Source: Laccaria trichodermophora
Lineage: Eukaryota > Basidiomycota > Agaricomycetes > Agaricales > Hydnangiaceae
Direction of reading: 5' to 3'
Length of the DNA stretch: 64,000 bases
Assembly (NCBI GenBank): GCA_018417955.1
Contig: JACTVC010000013.1
Location: forward strand, 704,633 to 768,632
The position numbers and the translations under genes are program-made. Numbering within the stretch: position 1 is the stretch's first letter; every line of letters begins with the position of its first letter. Under the pieces are notes generated by a model, which ran no database searches, was not told the DNA's origin, and saw nothing but the letters and a program-made list of their open reading frames with translations. This document shows, one piece after another, positions 45,427 to 56,019 of the stretch.

Positions 45427-48295
45427 GTTGACAATTGTTTTTGCGGACAGTTTGATTTCATGACCTCCAGATACCTAGATCTAGTGATCATACCTTACTT
45501 TGACACACTGTAAAAACGTAGGCTGTACCAATTTAAGAGGACTTGAAGATTTGTTTGAAAGTTCAATACCACTGCCCGTTAGCATAGGTAATTGTACTAG
45601 GATTCCTGGCCTTATTCCGTGACCCGTTTTAGGAATGAAGACGTCGTCCGGAAGGTCGCGATGAAGGTTTAGGAGTCTTTGAGTAAAGCGCTTACTGCAT
45701 CATTTACATGTGCTTGTCTCTGTCTAATTCGAGGGCTGCGAGACCCCAGTTCCGGGTTACACTGTCCAGCGTGCATGGACTTTCTTCAATTCGAGCCTGT
45801 GACGATGACCGGCGTACTTCACTTGATTCAATGACAATATTCCTAATCCAGGCGCGAAGATGGAATTTGGGTGAAAGCAGCGAGCTCCCAAGACGAATGA
45901 ATCCGAACTGGAAATATCAGATGTCTAGGAGACGCCGTCCTGTTTCCATGCAGAAATTTGCTTGACGCCATTTGAGTTGGAGTATGGTCAGCCCCGTCCG
46001 TGATGAAATTTGGAGCCTTCCTATGGGTGTGTTCGGGACTTGGGTGAGGTTCTGCATTCCGTGGTCCTAGTCCTACTTGAGTCGCTGAACCAATTCAAGC
46101 TGTTTGCAGCACTTGGTGTGGATCTATGCCCACAAATCGTAATGTCACTGCCTTCGGCTTTCCGTCATGTTTTCGTCACTGTCGTCCACCCCTGCTGTGA
46201 GTGATGCACTCTGTGGAAGAAGAAGTATTTCGTTGCTTTCTCTACTTCAACCAATGGGACTGGCCCTAACGAGTAAGCCCGGACGCCGATTCCAAACACC
46301 AGTTTCCTTGTACTTGCCTCTTAATATGAATGATGGAAGGGTGTGCATTGCCCCGGAAGCATCATAACACCGGACCCTACATTTTGCCTTGACTCCACTC
46401 ACAGAAAACTACCTTCCCTTGAAGGCCTTATTGAACCCCCGTAGGCGCAACTTTGTCAGGACCAGAAGCCCTCGAATGAAATGTGGCATGCCCTTTGTTG
46501 CGACCGCACTTCAAATGGATACATATCCTGAAATGGGTACAATCCTGATCTTCTTTGTTTGACTTGCTCATTTCCCTTCCGCATTACAGGCGACGCTGTC
46601 TGTCTGTTTCGATGGTTGTTCCACGCACTAAGAGCACTCAACCTTCTCGGATCTGTCTGTCTCAACTTCGGAAGCAAACGGCCTTGCATGTGCGTCCGTT
46701 AATCTTTCCACATGTCTCAAGTTCTCCGTCCTGACTGGCACCCACACAAGTAACGCCCTACCCTTTCCAACGCCCAAGCTGACATTGCCGGATAAGCAGG
46801 TATTATGTGGCGCAATGACTCGCATGCAAGCCCTTAACCCTGTCGTACTAGCTGTGATTCTGATGCCTCATATCACGAAGTTGTTCACAATGATTACCAA
46901 GTTGCCTTCCAGAACGGTTTTCTGCCCCCCTTCCAGCCTATTTCAGCGTGAGCTATCTCACTGGTTTCCGTTCTTCTATCTAAAGATAGGAATTCCATTA
47001 GAATTCACGTGGCGGTGCTGGTAACAAGCTTCAACAGCCTTTCTGGCTTCCTTTCATTCAAGGTTGGTGCTTAGTCCTTCTAGGTGAATGGACGATGACC
47101 TGGAACATTGGCTTCATGTGGTGAGTGGAAGCTTGAACGATTCCATCGAGAATCACTCCCATTGAATTGCTTATCCAGGGATACTGTCTGCGCGATAGTA
47201 ATCGCACCTGAATCAAACTTGACATTGCAAGCAGAGAACCCGCTTGTCATCACACTTCATCATGCCTTCCGCTGACTATGTCCTGGGAGTGCCTTCCCTG
47301 CTTGATCTCCGTACTTGACTTTGCTCACCCTTTCGGCGTCTCGCTCTAAAAGCGTCATGTTATTCTGGTTTCGTTCGTCAATATAACGCTCTGGTCAGCC
47401 TGCGACCCTGTCGACCCAAGTTCCTCCGCATCGTACTCTCTAGATGCGGGTCGGGGCTAATTGAAATGGGTCGATGGGAAGTGCGAACGCTGGTTCCGGA
47501 TGTGGCGGAACCTTGTTGGAAGCCTCGCAAGAAGCAGTGCTATTCAACGAAAGAAGTGAGAAGCAGTAGAGACAGTATAGGTTCTCTCGACGTGAGGTTG
47601 AGAAACGCGCCTCTTGTATGTTTTCCACAATATTTTCACGGAAATACGTTATTGATGCCTTTTGCAAGGGAACCCACTGTACCCGCGCTACATCATGATG
47701 ATCTTTGATGTTGTCTCACGCAGACAGGTACAAGTGTGCATCTTCGTCGTTTGGAAAACGCCTATTAAATGGGCACGCTTACCTTCTGCTATTTTTATGA
47801 TTGTAGCTCCTCGGCACCTCGACCTCGGATAAGGATTCGAGACGTCTCTGTCACTATCCGAATTGCCTGCTGATTCCCTCGAGGCCTCTGGAAATGAGCA
47901 CATTTCCTCGATCTTGGTGTTCTGTGGCGGCTAAGGCCCTGAGGGGGCAAAAGCTAGAAGTAGAACATGAATACCACGATATGCCAACAAAATATCAATT
48001 CCGACCACCATCAATGCAATCTTTCAGGGGCTTTCATGGCCCGTAGCGCTTAATCACCGCGTCGCCTCTCCAAGAAGGATGTGAAGCCGAACCTTCTTGC
48101 CAAACAGGCCCAAATTCGCGCAAAGCCCTATTGAAGTTCATACCACACTCTCCCTGGTTGCTTCTTACTTCCATCTCCTTTTCATCTCCTCCTCGCTCCT
48201 TTATAACGCTCGTTACCTCCCTCTCCTTTGTTCCCTCAGAGTCTCTGCTGGGGGTTGTCTGCTCTTTCACTTTCACGTCCTCTCACAGAACAGTC
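45427..48295. other. 2.9 kb without a recognisable gene
   Basis: Open frames on both strands are short and overlap without a preferred frame. No tRNA, no inverted-repeat ends and no transposase motif were found. The stretch is mildly pyrimidine-rich on the plus strand. It may hold a non-coding transcript or an old decayed gene. Confidence 0.4.
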
Positions 48296-50578
48296 ATGAA
48301 ACTCCTTCTTACCTTGGCCACCTTGGCCTTGTCCGCAAATGCCTATTGGCTCATGGGAGTTGGTCAGTAAACAGCCTTATCGCTTATCTCACCTGAGTTT
48401 ATTTTCATTTCTTCAGAGGATTTCATTACGACGGAGCGCATCGATCCTATTGTAAACCCCGGAAAGATTTCTTCTCATGTTCATTCAGGTAATTATCTGC
48501 GATTGAAGGTTGAACCATTTCTGCCCATACTGATTCTTTGCGTAGTTCTGGGTGGGAGCAATTTCAGGTTCAATACGAATACCACTTTCTTGCGCCAGAG
48601 CAAATGCACATCGATTCCTATTCCCCAAGACAAGTCCAATTACTGGTTCCCGGTAGGCGTTGATGATGGCCCTGTAATCCCCCTTTTGCTAACGATCAAA
48701 ACATAGCACCTTTATTTCCAGTGCGCTATTTGTTTGAAAATTTTGTAACCCGCTGATCACCGTCTCGGGTAAGGTGGGCCAACAACAGTTTCACAAGCCT
48801 TGATGGCGGAGCTGTCATGTAAGTTCGTTGGTTTTTTCACTGTCAATCACCGCTGATGGTTGCGCAGTTGTACGTGTAGAAGATACTGATCACTCAACGT
48901 TTCACGCTAATCATGTTTCATAGATTACCTGTTCAGCGACACTCCGGGCAAGACGACGCCTTTCCCAGACGATGTCAGTACTCTTTTGCCCTATTAAATA
49001 CTTTCATGCTCAATATGAACGTTAGTTCCGCATGCTCAGCGGTGAGAGCCTTCCTGCCTATCATGCTCTAAGCTCAACTTGATATCGTGTAATGAAAGGC
49101 ACACCGACTTTGAGAACTTACGATCCAACCAGCTTCGCACAACAGGCAGTCACTTTCTTATGTCTCAACTTCAATGGCCAGTCAACTAAGTGGAATCATC
49201 TCCCCACAACAAGCTGCCCTAGTGGTATACGTGCGCAGATTGTGAGTTTCTAATCTCGTAAAGATGCCGCCAACGGTTTATCTAAAATTACAATGCTAGA
49301 ACTTCCCTAGTTGCTGGGACGGCAAGGTTACTCTCTTTCTTTCTGTCTTAATTACGAGTGCTGATGCTTCTAATTGATAGAATGTTGACTCCGCTGATCA
49401 CAAATCGCACGTTGCATTCCTATCTGGTGGTCCGGATAGTGGTACTTGCAGCGATCCGAAATTCCCTGTTACATTGCCACGCATTTTCATTGAGGTAAAT
49501 GAGTTTGACGGCAGATTTCTCAGCGACTCAGACAAATTTTGGCAGGTCTACTGGGGCTCTCAAAACTTTGATGCAATCCGTTCGCAAGCTAAGAATTCGA
49601 CTCAGCCATTTGTGTAAGCCAATACGCATACATCATGACGCTTTAAACAACGTTGCGCAGGTACTCCTCCGGTGATCCTACGGGGTATGGCTACCATGCA
49701 GGTAAAGTCTTGGCTGCCTCACCGAAACGTCTATATTGAGCCATCTTCAGATTTCATCAATGGCTGGGACGCGGGCGTCCTGAAGAAGGCTGTCGACGGC
49801 TGTCACTGCAATCCCTATGGCGACGTAAGCAACGCTCGGTGTACGAGTGCTTTACAGGCCTGACTTTCATTTCAACAGCCAACATGTTGCGCAAATGCTG
49901 GGATTTTTACTCTGAATCAGGGCCAGTCCTGCCGCATCACCAAGGCCATCGATGAGCAAAGTGCGTTTCTAGCTGTTTATGCATCGCTTTCAATGAAAGC
50001 CAACCTTCCTGACAGCAACTGGAACCCTGCTCAAACTCCCGGGAAACAATCCTGTCCAGCCGGAAGGCAAGACAGCTGCTGTCTACCCTGACACAAATCC
50101 CCCTGAGCTCATTTCCCCCGTGTATGCGTACACCGGCAATGCCCCGACCGCAACGGGCCAAGTTGTCGATGGTTCTGCAGCGACTGACGCGAACAACGTC
50201 GCCAAGCCTCCTGTTCCGACACTTTCTACCAGCTCTGTACCAGTGTATAGCTCTGCTTCATCAATCAGAGCTACAAAGGCAACTCCTGTTGGTCAGCCAG
50301 TTGTTCAGCCAGTTGTATCCCCAGCCGCATCTCCCGCCTCCTCTCCTTACTCTGGCTCTTCCCCTGGTTCAAACCCACCACACAAGGTCGACATTGCTTC
50401 CCCTTCATCATCCGACGCTTCAGGAGGTTCGACCTTACCCGACAATAGCACGCCAGAGTACGACGAGTGTGAGGACAAGCCGAGGAGGAAACGTCCGAAC
50501 TTCAAGGGAAATAAGCATCGTCGCGCTGCATTCCCCCAGGGTCGAAGTCACCTCAACTCCCGCTTTATGAACAATTAA
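48296..50578 (+). CDS. Secreted DUF1996 protein with Ser/Pro-rich tail
   Basis: DUF1996 proteins are secreted fungal proteins of unknown activity. The start MKLLLTLATLALSANAYWLM is a signal peptide running directly into the conserved YWLMGV. Further blocks, split over about twelve exons, are EDFITTERIDPIVNPGKISS, HVHSVLGGSNFRFNTN, CTSIPIPQDKSNYWFP, HLYFQ (a 14-nt exon, 48707-48720), WANNSFTSLDGGAVM, YLFSDTPGKTTPFPDD, CLNFNGQSTKWNHLP, NFPSCWDGKNVDSADHKSH, CSDPKFPVTLPRIFIEVYWG, DPTGYGYHADFINGWD and CHCNPYGD. The junctions I checked are in phase and no stop interrupts them. The last 200 residues are a Ser/Thr/Pro-rich, probably O-glycosylated tail ending in a basic segment. The WSC domain that often follows DUF1996 is absent. 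Confidence 0.9.
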
Positions 50579-51098
50579 CGGTCACGTTTTCTAAGATTCT
50601 TATTCCGGTTTTGGGTTTGGGTTCTGGTGCTCCCGTTGAGGGAGATCGTGGACGTGCACGCGCCGAAGGCGGCCGATTTTGGTCCTTATCGTGTGGCTTT
50701 CGGTTTCTCAGCATTGACGTTCTTTTTTCCACCTGGGCGTTGCACTCGTGTTATTCTTGCTCTTTCTCGTTCACATTTACTTCTTCGCTCTCTCTCCAGG
50801 CGTTAGACATGCCCGCTTCATTCTTCCTCATCCTCTTCCCAGTTGTTGGCTAGCCCAACTCCCTCATCCTCACAGAACAGAAAAGGTTTCAGTGGTTCAG
50901 TTGTAATGTACATACTCATTCTCGGTTCTTGACGATCCCCACGTGTATATATATGTCTAGAATGCAGTCGACCTGTGATAAATCCAAGTAGAGTTTGACC
51001 ATTTTCGATGCGGAGAAGGGAAGAGAGTCAGTACAGTGTTTTCAACTCCTTAGGGTCAGCAAGAGCGGATGGTTCATGAGTCACCATTGTAAAGCATC
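50579..51098. other. Intergenic, no gene seen
   Basis: About 520 bases containing the 3' region of the DUF1996 gene. A Ser/Phe-rich open frame (50611-50853) looks accidental. Confidence 0.4.
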
Positions 51099-51172
51099 GG
51101 CCGACTAGCTCAGTTGGTTAGAGCGTCGAGCTAATAACTCGAAGGTCTTGGGTTCGACCCCCACGTTGGCCA
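51099..51172 (+). tRNA. tRNA-Ile (anticodon AAT)
   Basis: A 74-nt cloverleaf without intron. The acceptor stem GGCCGAC pairs with GTTGGCC (51165-51171), discriminator A at 51172. The D arm contains TAGCTCAGTTGGTTAGAGC, and the anticodon stem TCGAG/CTCGA encloses CTAATAA with anticodon AAT. The T loop is GTTCGAC. All invariant positions are present and no CCA is encoded, as in eukaryotic nuclear tRNA genes. Confidence 0.95.
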
Positions 51173-51212
51173 GCACACATTGAATGTAATGCTTGATTTT
51201 TTCCGTGCTTCA

Positions 51213-52005
51213 ATGGCATCCCAAATCACCGTTATCAACACGCAATCTTTTTTCAGATATTTCAGATACCGCGTTCCCCCTCTTCTTCGTCACTCTCACC
51301 ATGGTGCAACAAAGAACGATCTACCAATCGCTCCGTCACTAGCTGAATTGAAGTCGCCAGAACATATGGCGGAAGCACGCGCGTGGGTTGAGAAGTTTAA
51401 AGCTATTTGCACTCTCAGAGGGGTCGGGGGCGTGGAGATGACGTTCTCGAGAAGTTCGGGGCCTGGGGGACAAGTGCGTTCATTCCTGACTCTGTCAATT
51501 GTCGTTGTCCTGATGCACAAGCCACTCGATAGAATGTCAACAAGGTGAACACGAAAGCCACGCTTCGTTGCCCGACGAACGCGCCTTGGATACCTGAGTG
51601 GGCGAGAAAGGAACTTGTGAAGAGTGTGCGTTTTTTCGTGTTCTATCTGGTCTCGACGACGAATGAACTCGGATTCATGTAGTCGCACTACGTCGCGTCG
51701 ACGCATTCGATCTTGCTTACATCGACGGTACACAGATCGCAGTCACAAAACGTAGATGATTGTTTCAACAAGGTGCGTCTGCGTCTTTTAAGTACTATTG
51801 GAGACTTTACTTACTTTGGCTTTGCTACTTGTAGCTACACTCTTTGATCCTCGACGCGTCCTCCGCTCCAATCAAGAAAGAAACAACCCCCGAGCAGAAG
51901 AAGAAAGTCGAAGCACTGATCAAAGCAGATACCGTGCGGCGGAGGGCGGAGAAAACCCACCGTAGCGATGTGAAAAAGGGTAGAAGGGGTGGGGACTGGT
52001 TTTGA
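51213..52005 (+). CDS. mL62/ICT1-like mitochondrial peptidyl-tRNA hydrolase (GGQ protein)
   Basis: ICT1/mL62 belongs to the class I release-factor superfamily, is built into the mitoribosome large subunit or acts on it, and frees stalled peptides. Four exons: 51213-51473, 51533-51625, 51683-51772 and 51835-52005, all in phase. The first exon starts with a Ser/Arg/Phe-rich, mitochondrial-targeting-like segment (SFFRYFRYRVPPLLR). The catalytic block is MTFSRSSGPGGQNVNKVNTK, with the GGQ tripeptide split from NVNK by an intron. The C-terminus (KKETTPEQKKKVEALIKAD, VKKGRRGGDWF) is basic, as in ICT1 proteins that contact rRNA. The codon-recognition domains of true release factors are missing. It lies 40 bases after tRNA-Ile on the same strand. 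An upstream ATG (51184) is a possible alternative start. Confidence 0.9.
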
Positions 52006-52929
52006 ACGACGCGAAACTTCGTTATTCAAGTGGCTTTTTTCAGAGGTACGGCTCAGCCTTCGTTGTCCGATATATCTCTAACGCAACCTGGAACATTACA
52101 GCTGATCTTCAAGACACTCCGCTACCCGTATCATTTTTCTAGCTGAACATGTGGGTGACTTAGGGTCGGTGGCAGCGGGATGCTGCCAGGGACATAGGCA
52201 ACACCCACGACTACCCGAGGAAAATCCCCCTCAAGTCTACTCAAATTCAATAAAACTAAGCGAAGCCGACCCACGCTGGAACAGGCTTGACTCGTTACAT
52301 ATTCCTTTGCGACGTTGGTTTGATTCAGAAGCCTGCAGGTCACAGTGTCATCGAGTAGATACCGTTTAAAATTGGACGCCGTTTGCTCTGGATCCTTCAC
52401 CAGACTGTGGACTCAGGCTCAAAGGTTGCTCAAAGGCCTCCCAGGCCGACGGCATTTTTGCCGTTCGTCGCCACAATTCCCCTGTGTTCTAAAAATCCTA
52501 CATGAACATTAATGACAACATGGTGCGACAGAGGATTGACCTTTACTTTTAAGACGACGTTGGAATTTGCGCAAGAGGAGAATTGAGTGGTTTTCAAGTG
52601 GCTTTCCAAGTCGCCTTCCCCAGGTCCTGGTCCCGCGGCAATCTCGGGATGTTTCCCATCAGCCATACGAGATCAAATATTGCGTCCCTATTTGTAAGAC
52701 GATCCAACCTTCAAAAGTGTGATGCGCTGTCAATGTCATACATGTGGACCAATATGGACCTACAATTGTAATTCGGCACTTGGGCATTCTCACCACCTTT
52801 CATATCTATCTCTCTGCCATCTCTCTATCTCAAGCTCTTCAGGCCGTTTTTACTAGCTCTCATTTCGCGTCCTACTGCTCCTTGCTCACCACCCGTCATC
52901 CTACCAGTGCTACACACAGCCAAAAAATC
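52006..52929. other. Intergenic, no gene seen
   Basis: About 920 bases with short open frames on both strands and no family resemblance. The pyrimidine-rich stretch at 52790-52900 looks like the promoter and leader of the next gene. Confidence 0.4.
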
Positions 52930-53352
52930 ATGTCAGCAGCATGGGTGCAAGCCAACGGGTTCTACATCAACTTCGAAGCCATTCACAGGATCGCAAAACA
53001 ACACAACTTTGCATTCGAGCGCCGTTTCAACATCATCGCGCACAATTATTTTGACGACTTCTTGGTCAGGAAGGGGAAGCTCGATATGAGGTCCGAGTCC
53101 CGCATCCAGTATGACCGCCTCCTCGTCATAAGTAACATCACGCCTGTCGTGGGGTCGTTGAGGATCGCGAAAGTCGAGCCGGACGACAAGGCGCTTAGGG
53201 ATATGGAGTGGTTGGTTGGTGTGGGTCTGGACCCGGACGAGTTGGAGTGGGGCGCAATGTTGGATATGCGGAAGGGGTTGTTGGGCAATGCGGAGTTGCT
53301 AGCGCCGAGGAGGAGGTTGGCTCATAAATGGTCGGGGAGGGGTTCAAGTTGA
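52930..53352 (+). CDS. Small orphan protein, function unknown
   Basis: A single-exon open frame of 140 residues starting MSAAWVQANGFYINFEAIHR and ending in an Arg-rich tail (APRRRLAHKWSGRGSS). The frame shows protein-like composition throughout: aromatic and charged residues are mixed, and the section IAHNYFDDFLVRKGKLDM suggests helices. The pyrimidine-rich leader before the ATG (Kozak-like AAAATCATG) supports expression. I recognise no domain. A longer form from 52744 has a Ser/Thr/Leu-rich extension that reads like leader sequence. Confidence 0.55.
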   Translation: MSAAWVQANGFYINFEAIHRIAKQHNFAFERRFNIIAHNYFDDFLVRKGKLDMRSESRIQYDRLLVISNITPVVGSLRIAKVEPDDKALRDMEWLVGVGLDPDELEWGAMLDMRKGLLGNAELLAPRRRLAHKWSGRGSS

Positions 53353-53744
53353 CGATACCCTACATGGCAAACGTTGAACTCTTTGATCGAACTTGAAGGA
53401 GGCGGCCGACGTCCGCAAAAGATGTAACTTGAGAAGAAAATGTAAGAATGTCGCCAGTTGTATTATACAGAAGCCAATTTTTACTTGACTCCACAGTGGT
53501 ACTTGTTTAAATAGACGCGTCTGGAAGAGACATCATCATTCCTTAGGATTATAGTGGGAGTGTCCAGATCCACATGTTGCGCTCAGGCTCGCAAGCCGCA
53601 GGTCTTAACTAGACTTCTTATCTATATTACAGCTGTGACTAGTCCTGAAGGAACGGCCGAGCGCCGTACCGAAGTAGGTAGCTCGAGCATGAGTTGCTCA
53701 TGTTTGGCTAGAACACGATGGGACTTAGGTCACGCAGTCACGCG
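53353..53744. other. Intergenic, no gene seen
   Basis: About 390 bases between the orphan gene and the dispersed repeat; no signal beyond a possible 3' region of the orphan gene. Confidence 0.4.
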
Positions 53745-53905
53745 AGTGGGCTTGATTCATGTTGTCGTAATACTAATAGTAATAGACCAATGCTTGACCA
53801 ATGCGCTGAACGTTTGGAAATTCTCCATTATGTCTTGAACACCACGAGCACAACCGAACATGTAAAGTCAAGTTCAAGGCCATCTAATGCTGCCACATGG
53901 TGGGT
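53745..53905 (+). repeat. Dispersed repeat R, copy 1
   Basis: Shares CTTGATTCATGTTGTCGTA, GCTGAACGTTTGGAAATTC and TCTTGAACACCAC with the copies near 58045-58165 (+) and 63505-63620 (-). It is about 75-85 percent alike by eye. Its nature is unknown; it adjoins a SINE here. Confidence 0.65.
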
Positions 53906-53935
53906 ACGAGGAGTTTTTTGTTATTCTACAGATTC

Positions 53936-54116
53936 TGCTGCTTGGCAGAAGTTAGCTTATTGTGTAGCATGACTCGGCTACATCTTCAACAACACCATTG
54001 GCGAAGGGGTTGTCATGCTTGCCTTCCATTCTGAACCTGAAATTCAATATGTAGCAAGCGAGTTTGACTGCCGTTGGGTGTAACGCAAGTGTAACGTCCT
54101 TTTTGTTATTTTACTA
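53936..54116 (+). mobile_element. tRNA-derived SINE copy 3
   Basis: GGCAGAAGTTAGCTTATTG, TGTAGCATGACTCGGC, an A-box-like TTGGCGAAGGGG, the shared CTTGCCTTCCATTCTGAAC and a degraded B box (AGTTTGACTGCC), then the tail GTTATTTTAC. It is more diverged than copies 1 and 2. Confidence 0.65.
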
Positions 54117-54601
54117 ATTTCAGGTTTGTATCCACATCAGCAAGATAACAATTTACTTCTCTGCTTTTAGTGGCTTTTCTGCTTGCCACAAGCCAAGAAG
54201 CCAAAAAGCTCAGAAGCTACGCTACCGAAAATGTAACAAACTGAGAAATGATGAAAACTACAGTTTATGTTGACCCATCTAGCTTTGTCTTTCTCCTAGG
54301 ACCCCTTGCTGGTATATACCAGCTACATATCAAATTCATGTCCAACGACGACCTGTGGTTCAGCAGATGTCAGTTTGAGCCCATGGCGAGCTCGGCCTCA
54401 GCAGCCAGCATCGAGAATGTAAACAAAGTTCTGCAGAAAGCAACTCCTCAGGCGGCAGCTAGCAGCAGGATATAATTTGAGGTCGGCACGCATGAGGGAA
54501 AGGAAGAGGAAGGTCGAGGTTGACGCGGACACGTCAACGTGTCATCATCACTCGTTTCAGACTCCGACCAAGTTGAACAAGTGTTTCGTCACATGTCACA
54601 C
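54117..54601. other. Intergenic with repeat-like sequence
   Basis: About 480 bases between SINE copy 3 and transposon copy B. Near 54165-54230 there is an AAGC-rich stretch like those near 22210 and 57520. The open frame 54248-54475 has no family. It ends with the 9-bp target duplication ATGTCACAC (54593-54601). Confidence 0.4.
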
Positions 54602-55668
54602 TAGACTCGCTAACCAGTCGTTCTGAGGTGTTTGCCACTTTGTTGTGGGGTCAAACATCAGGCGGACTGCGAAAAATAAGAACACCTCAGAACGACTGGG
54701 ACAAACGAACACAGTTTGGCAGGGACCCCTGCGTGTGACGCTGACTTAGAGAAATTTCCGCGAACCTTCACCCACCTCAAAACACCCATCCGAAACATCA
54801 CAAAAAAAGTTTTTCTGGCTACATCTTTAGATAGCTTATTTAATTCAAATAATGTGAATACAGTAGAGTTGAAAAAATAGATTTTTTTCAACACCTTGCG
54901 AGGATTGAGGACTGCAGCTATGACGACATTTGTCTGACAACTCCAACGACTTTGCTACTCTTTCTTGTACTCGCGGGTGACCAGCTGTCCATCACTTGAT
55001 TACGTGCTCTCGAATCGATCCGAAGTGGCCATGAAAGTGGAAGCGATGCGATGTTTGGGAGTGCGGGGAATCCAGGACTGTTTCATGCGAACATTGCGGA
55101 TCTTCTAGGTCCTCTCTTGACGCATTTGGAAAACCTGACACCCATCTGCGCGATCCTGATTCCAATTCATTATCGTGCGAGGATACATGCATGGATTGTA
55201 CCGAAGGCAAAAAATCACCACCTGCCGTGTTCTGGCCACCATCTAAACTGCCGGCTCCAGCAACTCTCAAACCCCCAACTAACCTGTGGCCAGGGCCTGC
55301 AACTCTCAAACCCCCAACTAATCTCGGTCCACCCCTCGAAAATCCAGCGGCGACGCCAGTTGAAGACGTCGGCAAAAGCGGTGGTGGATGAGAGTGTTGC
55401 AAGAGAACCAGAGGGAGGCTTTAAACGAGATCGAGAAGATGGAAGGTTTTAGAAAGAACCCCTTGGTTGTGGTGAAGACTCAGGGGAAGGGGTGAGTGAG
55501 TGGTCGAGTTGTGCTGTCGTTGTGGTTGTACAGTACAGAGTGTGAACCATGAAATTTCACTAAGTCCTGCGTCACAAAAGCGTGACCCTGCCAAAGGGTG
55601 TTCGTTTGTCCCAGCCGTTTCTTGAATGGAGCTTGCAGAGTTTGAAGAAACGGCTGGTCACGAGCCTA
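54602..55668. mobile_element. Hairpin-ended DNA transposon, copy B
   Basis: 1067 bases flanked by a perfect 9-bp duplication, ATGTCACAC (54593-54601 and 55669-55677). Ends are TAGACTCGCTAACCAGTC and, from the right, TAGGCTCGTGACCAGCC, as in copy A. The left hairpin stem pairs 54614-54632 with 54681-54699 (19 bp); the right stem pairs 55611-55623 with 55645-55657 (13 bp). The inner repeat GTGACGCTGACTTAGAGAAA on the left matches the right side near 55553-55590. The middle holds a minus-strand open frame (54992-55402), rich in Pro, Gly and Ser, with an internal direct repeat (LVGGLRVAG twice). The interiors of A and B are diverged, while termini and organisation agree. Confidence 0.85.
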
Positions 55669-56019
55669 ATGTCACACCCCAGCTTTCCCAACTTGAACTT
55701 CCACGTCAACGTCCACACTCCATGTTCCATCTTGATTCCATCCCGCCTTGAGGTATATCTTCATGGACCAACTTGGGGGCTGGGCACTCCCCTCCATAGG
55801 TCATTGCATATGGTAAGCACGTTAATCTCATCACTCTCTATTCTTTTCTAACCCCTTGTCACTAGCGCGCTGTGCTGTTGTGGCTGCGTCCCAGCTCCGG
55901 GTGTTCGTTAGTACCAATCTTTTCTTCAAACAGCCGTCACCGTCAACTTTGGGCCATGTGAAGGATTGAGCGTAAAGTATTAGCAAGAGGTACTGTTAAT
56001 ATGTCTCTTATGTTCATTC
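55669..56019. other. Intergenic between two transposons
   Basis: About 350 bases with no coding signal between copy B and the hAT element; it includes one 9-bp and one 8-bp target duplication at its borders. Confidence 0.5.

Noticed and set aside
50124..50570. 148-residue Leu/Pro-rich frame overlapping the DUF1996 tail
   Set aside because: It is a shifted reading of the Ser/Pro-rich tail; the other frame continues the upstream exons.
51099..52005. tRNA-Ile 40 bases before a peptidyl-tRNA hydrolase-like gene, as a functional unit
   Set aside because: The tRNA is nuclear and cytosolic (Pol III) while the protein is predicted mitochondrial; no shared regulation is visible, so proximity is likely chance.
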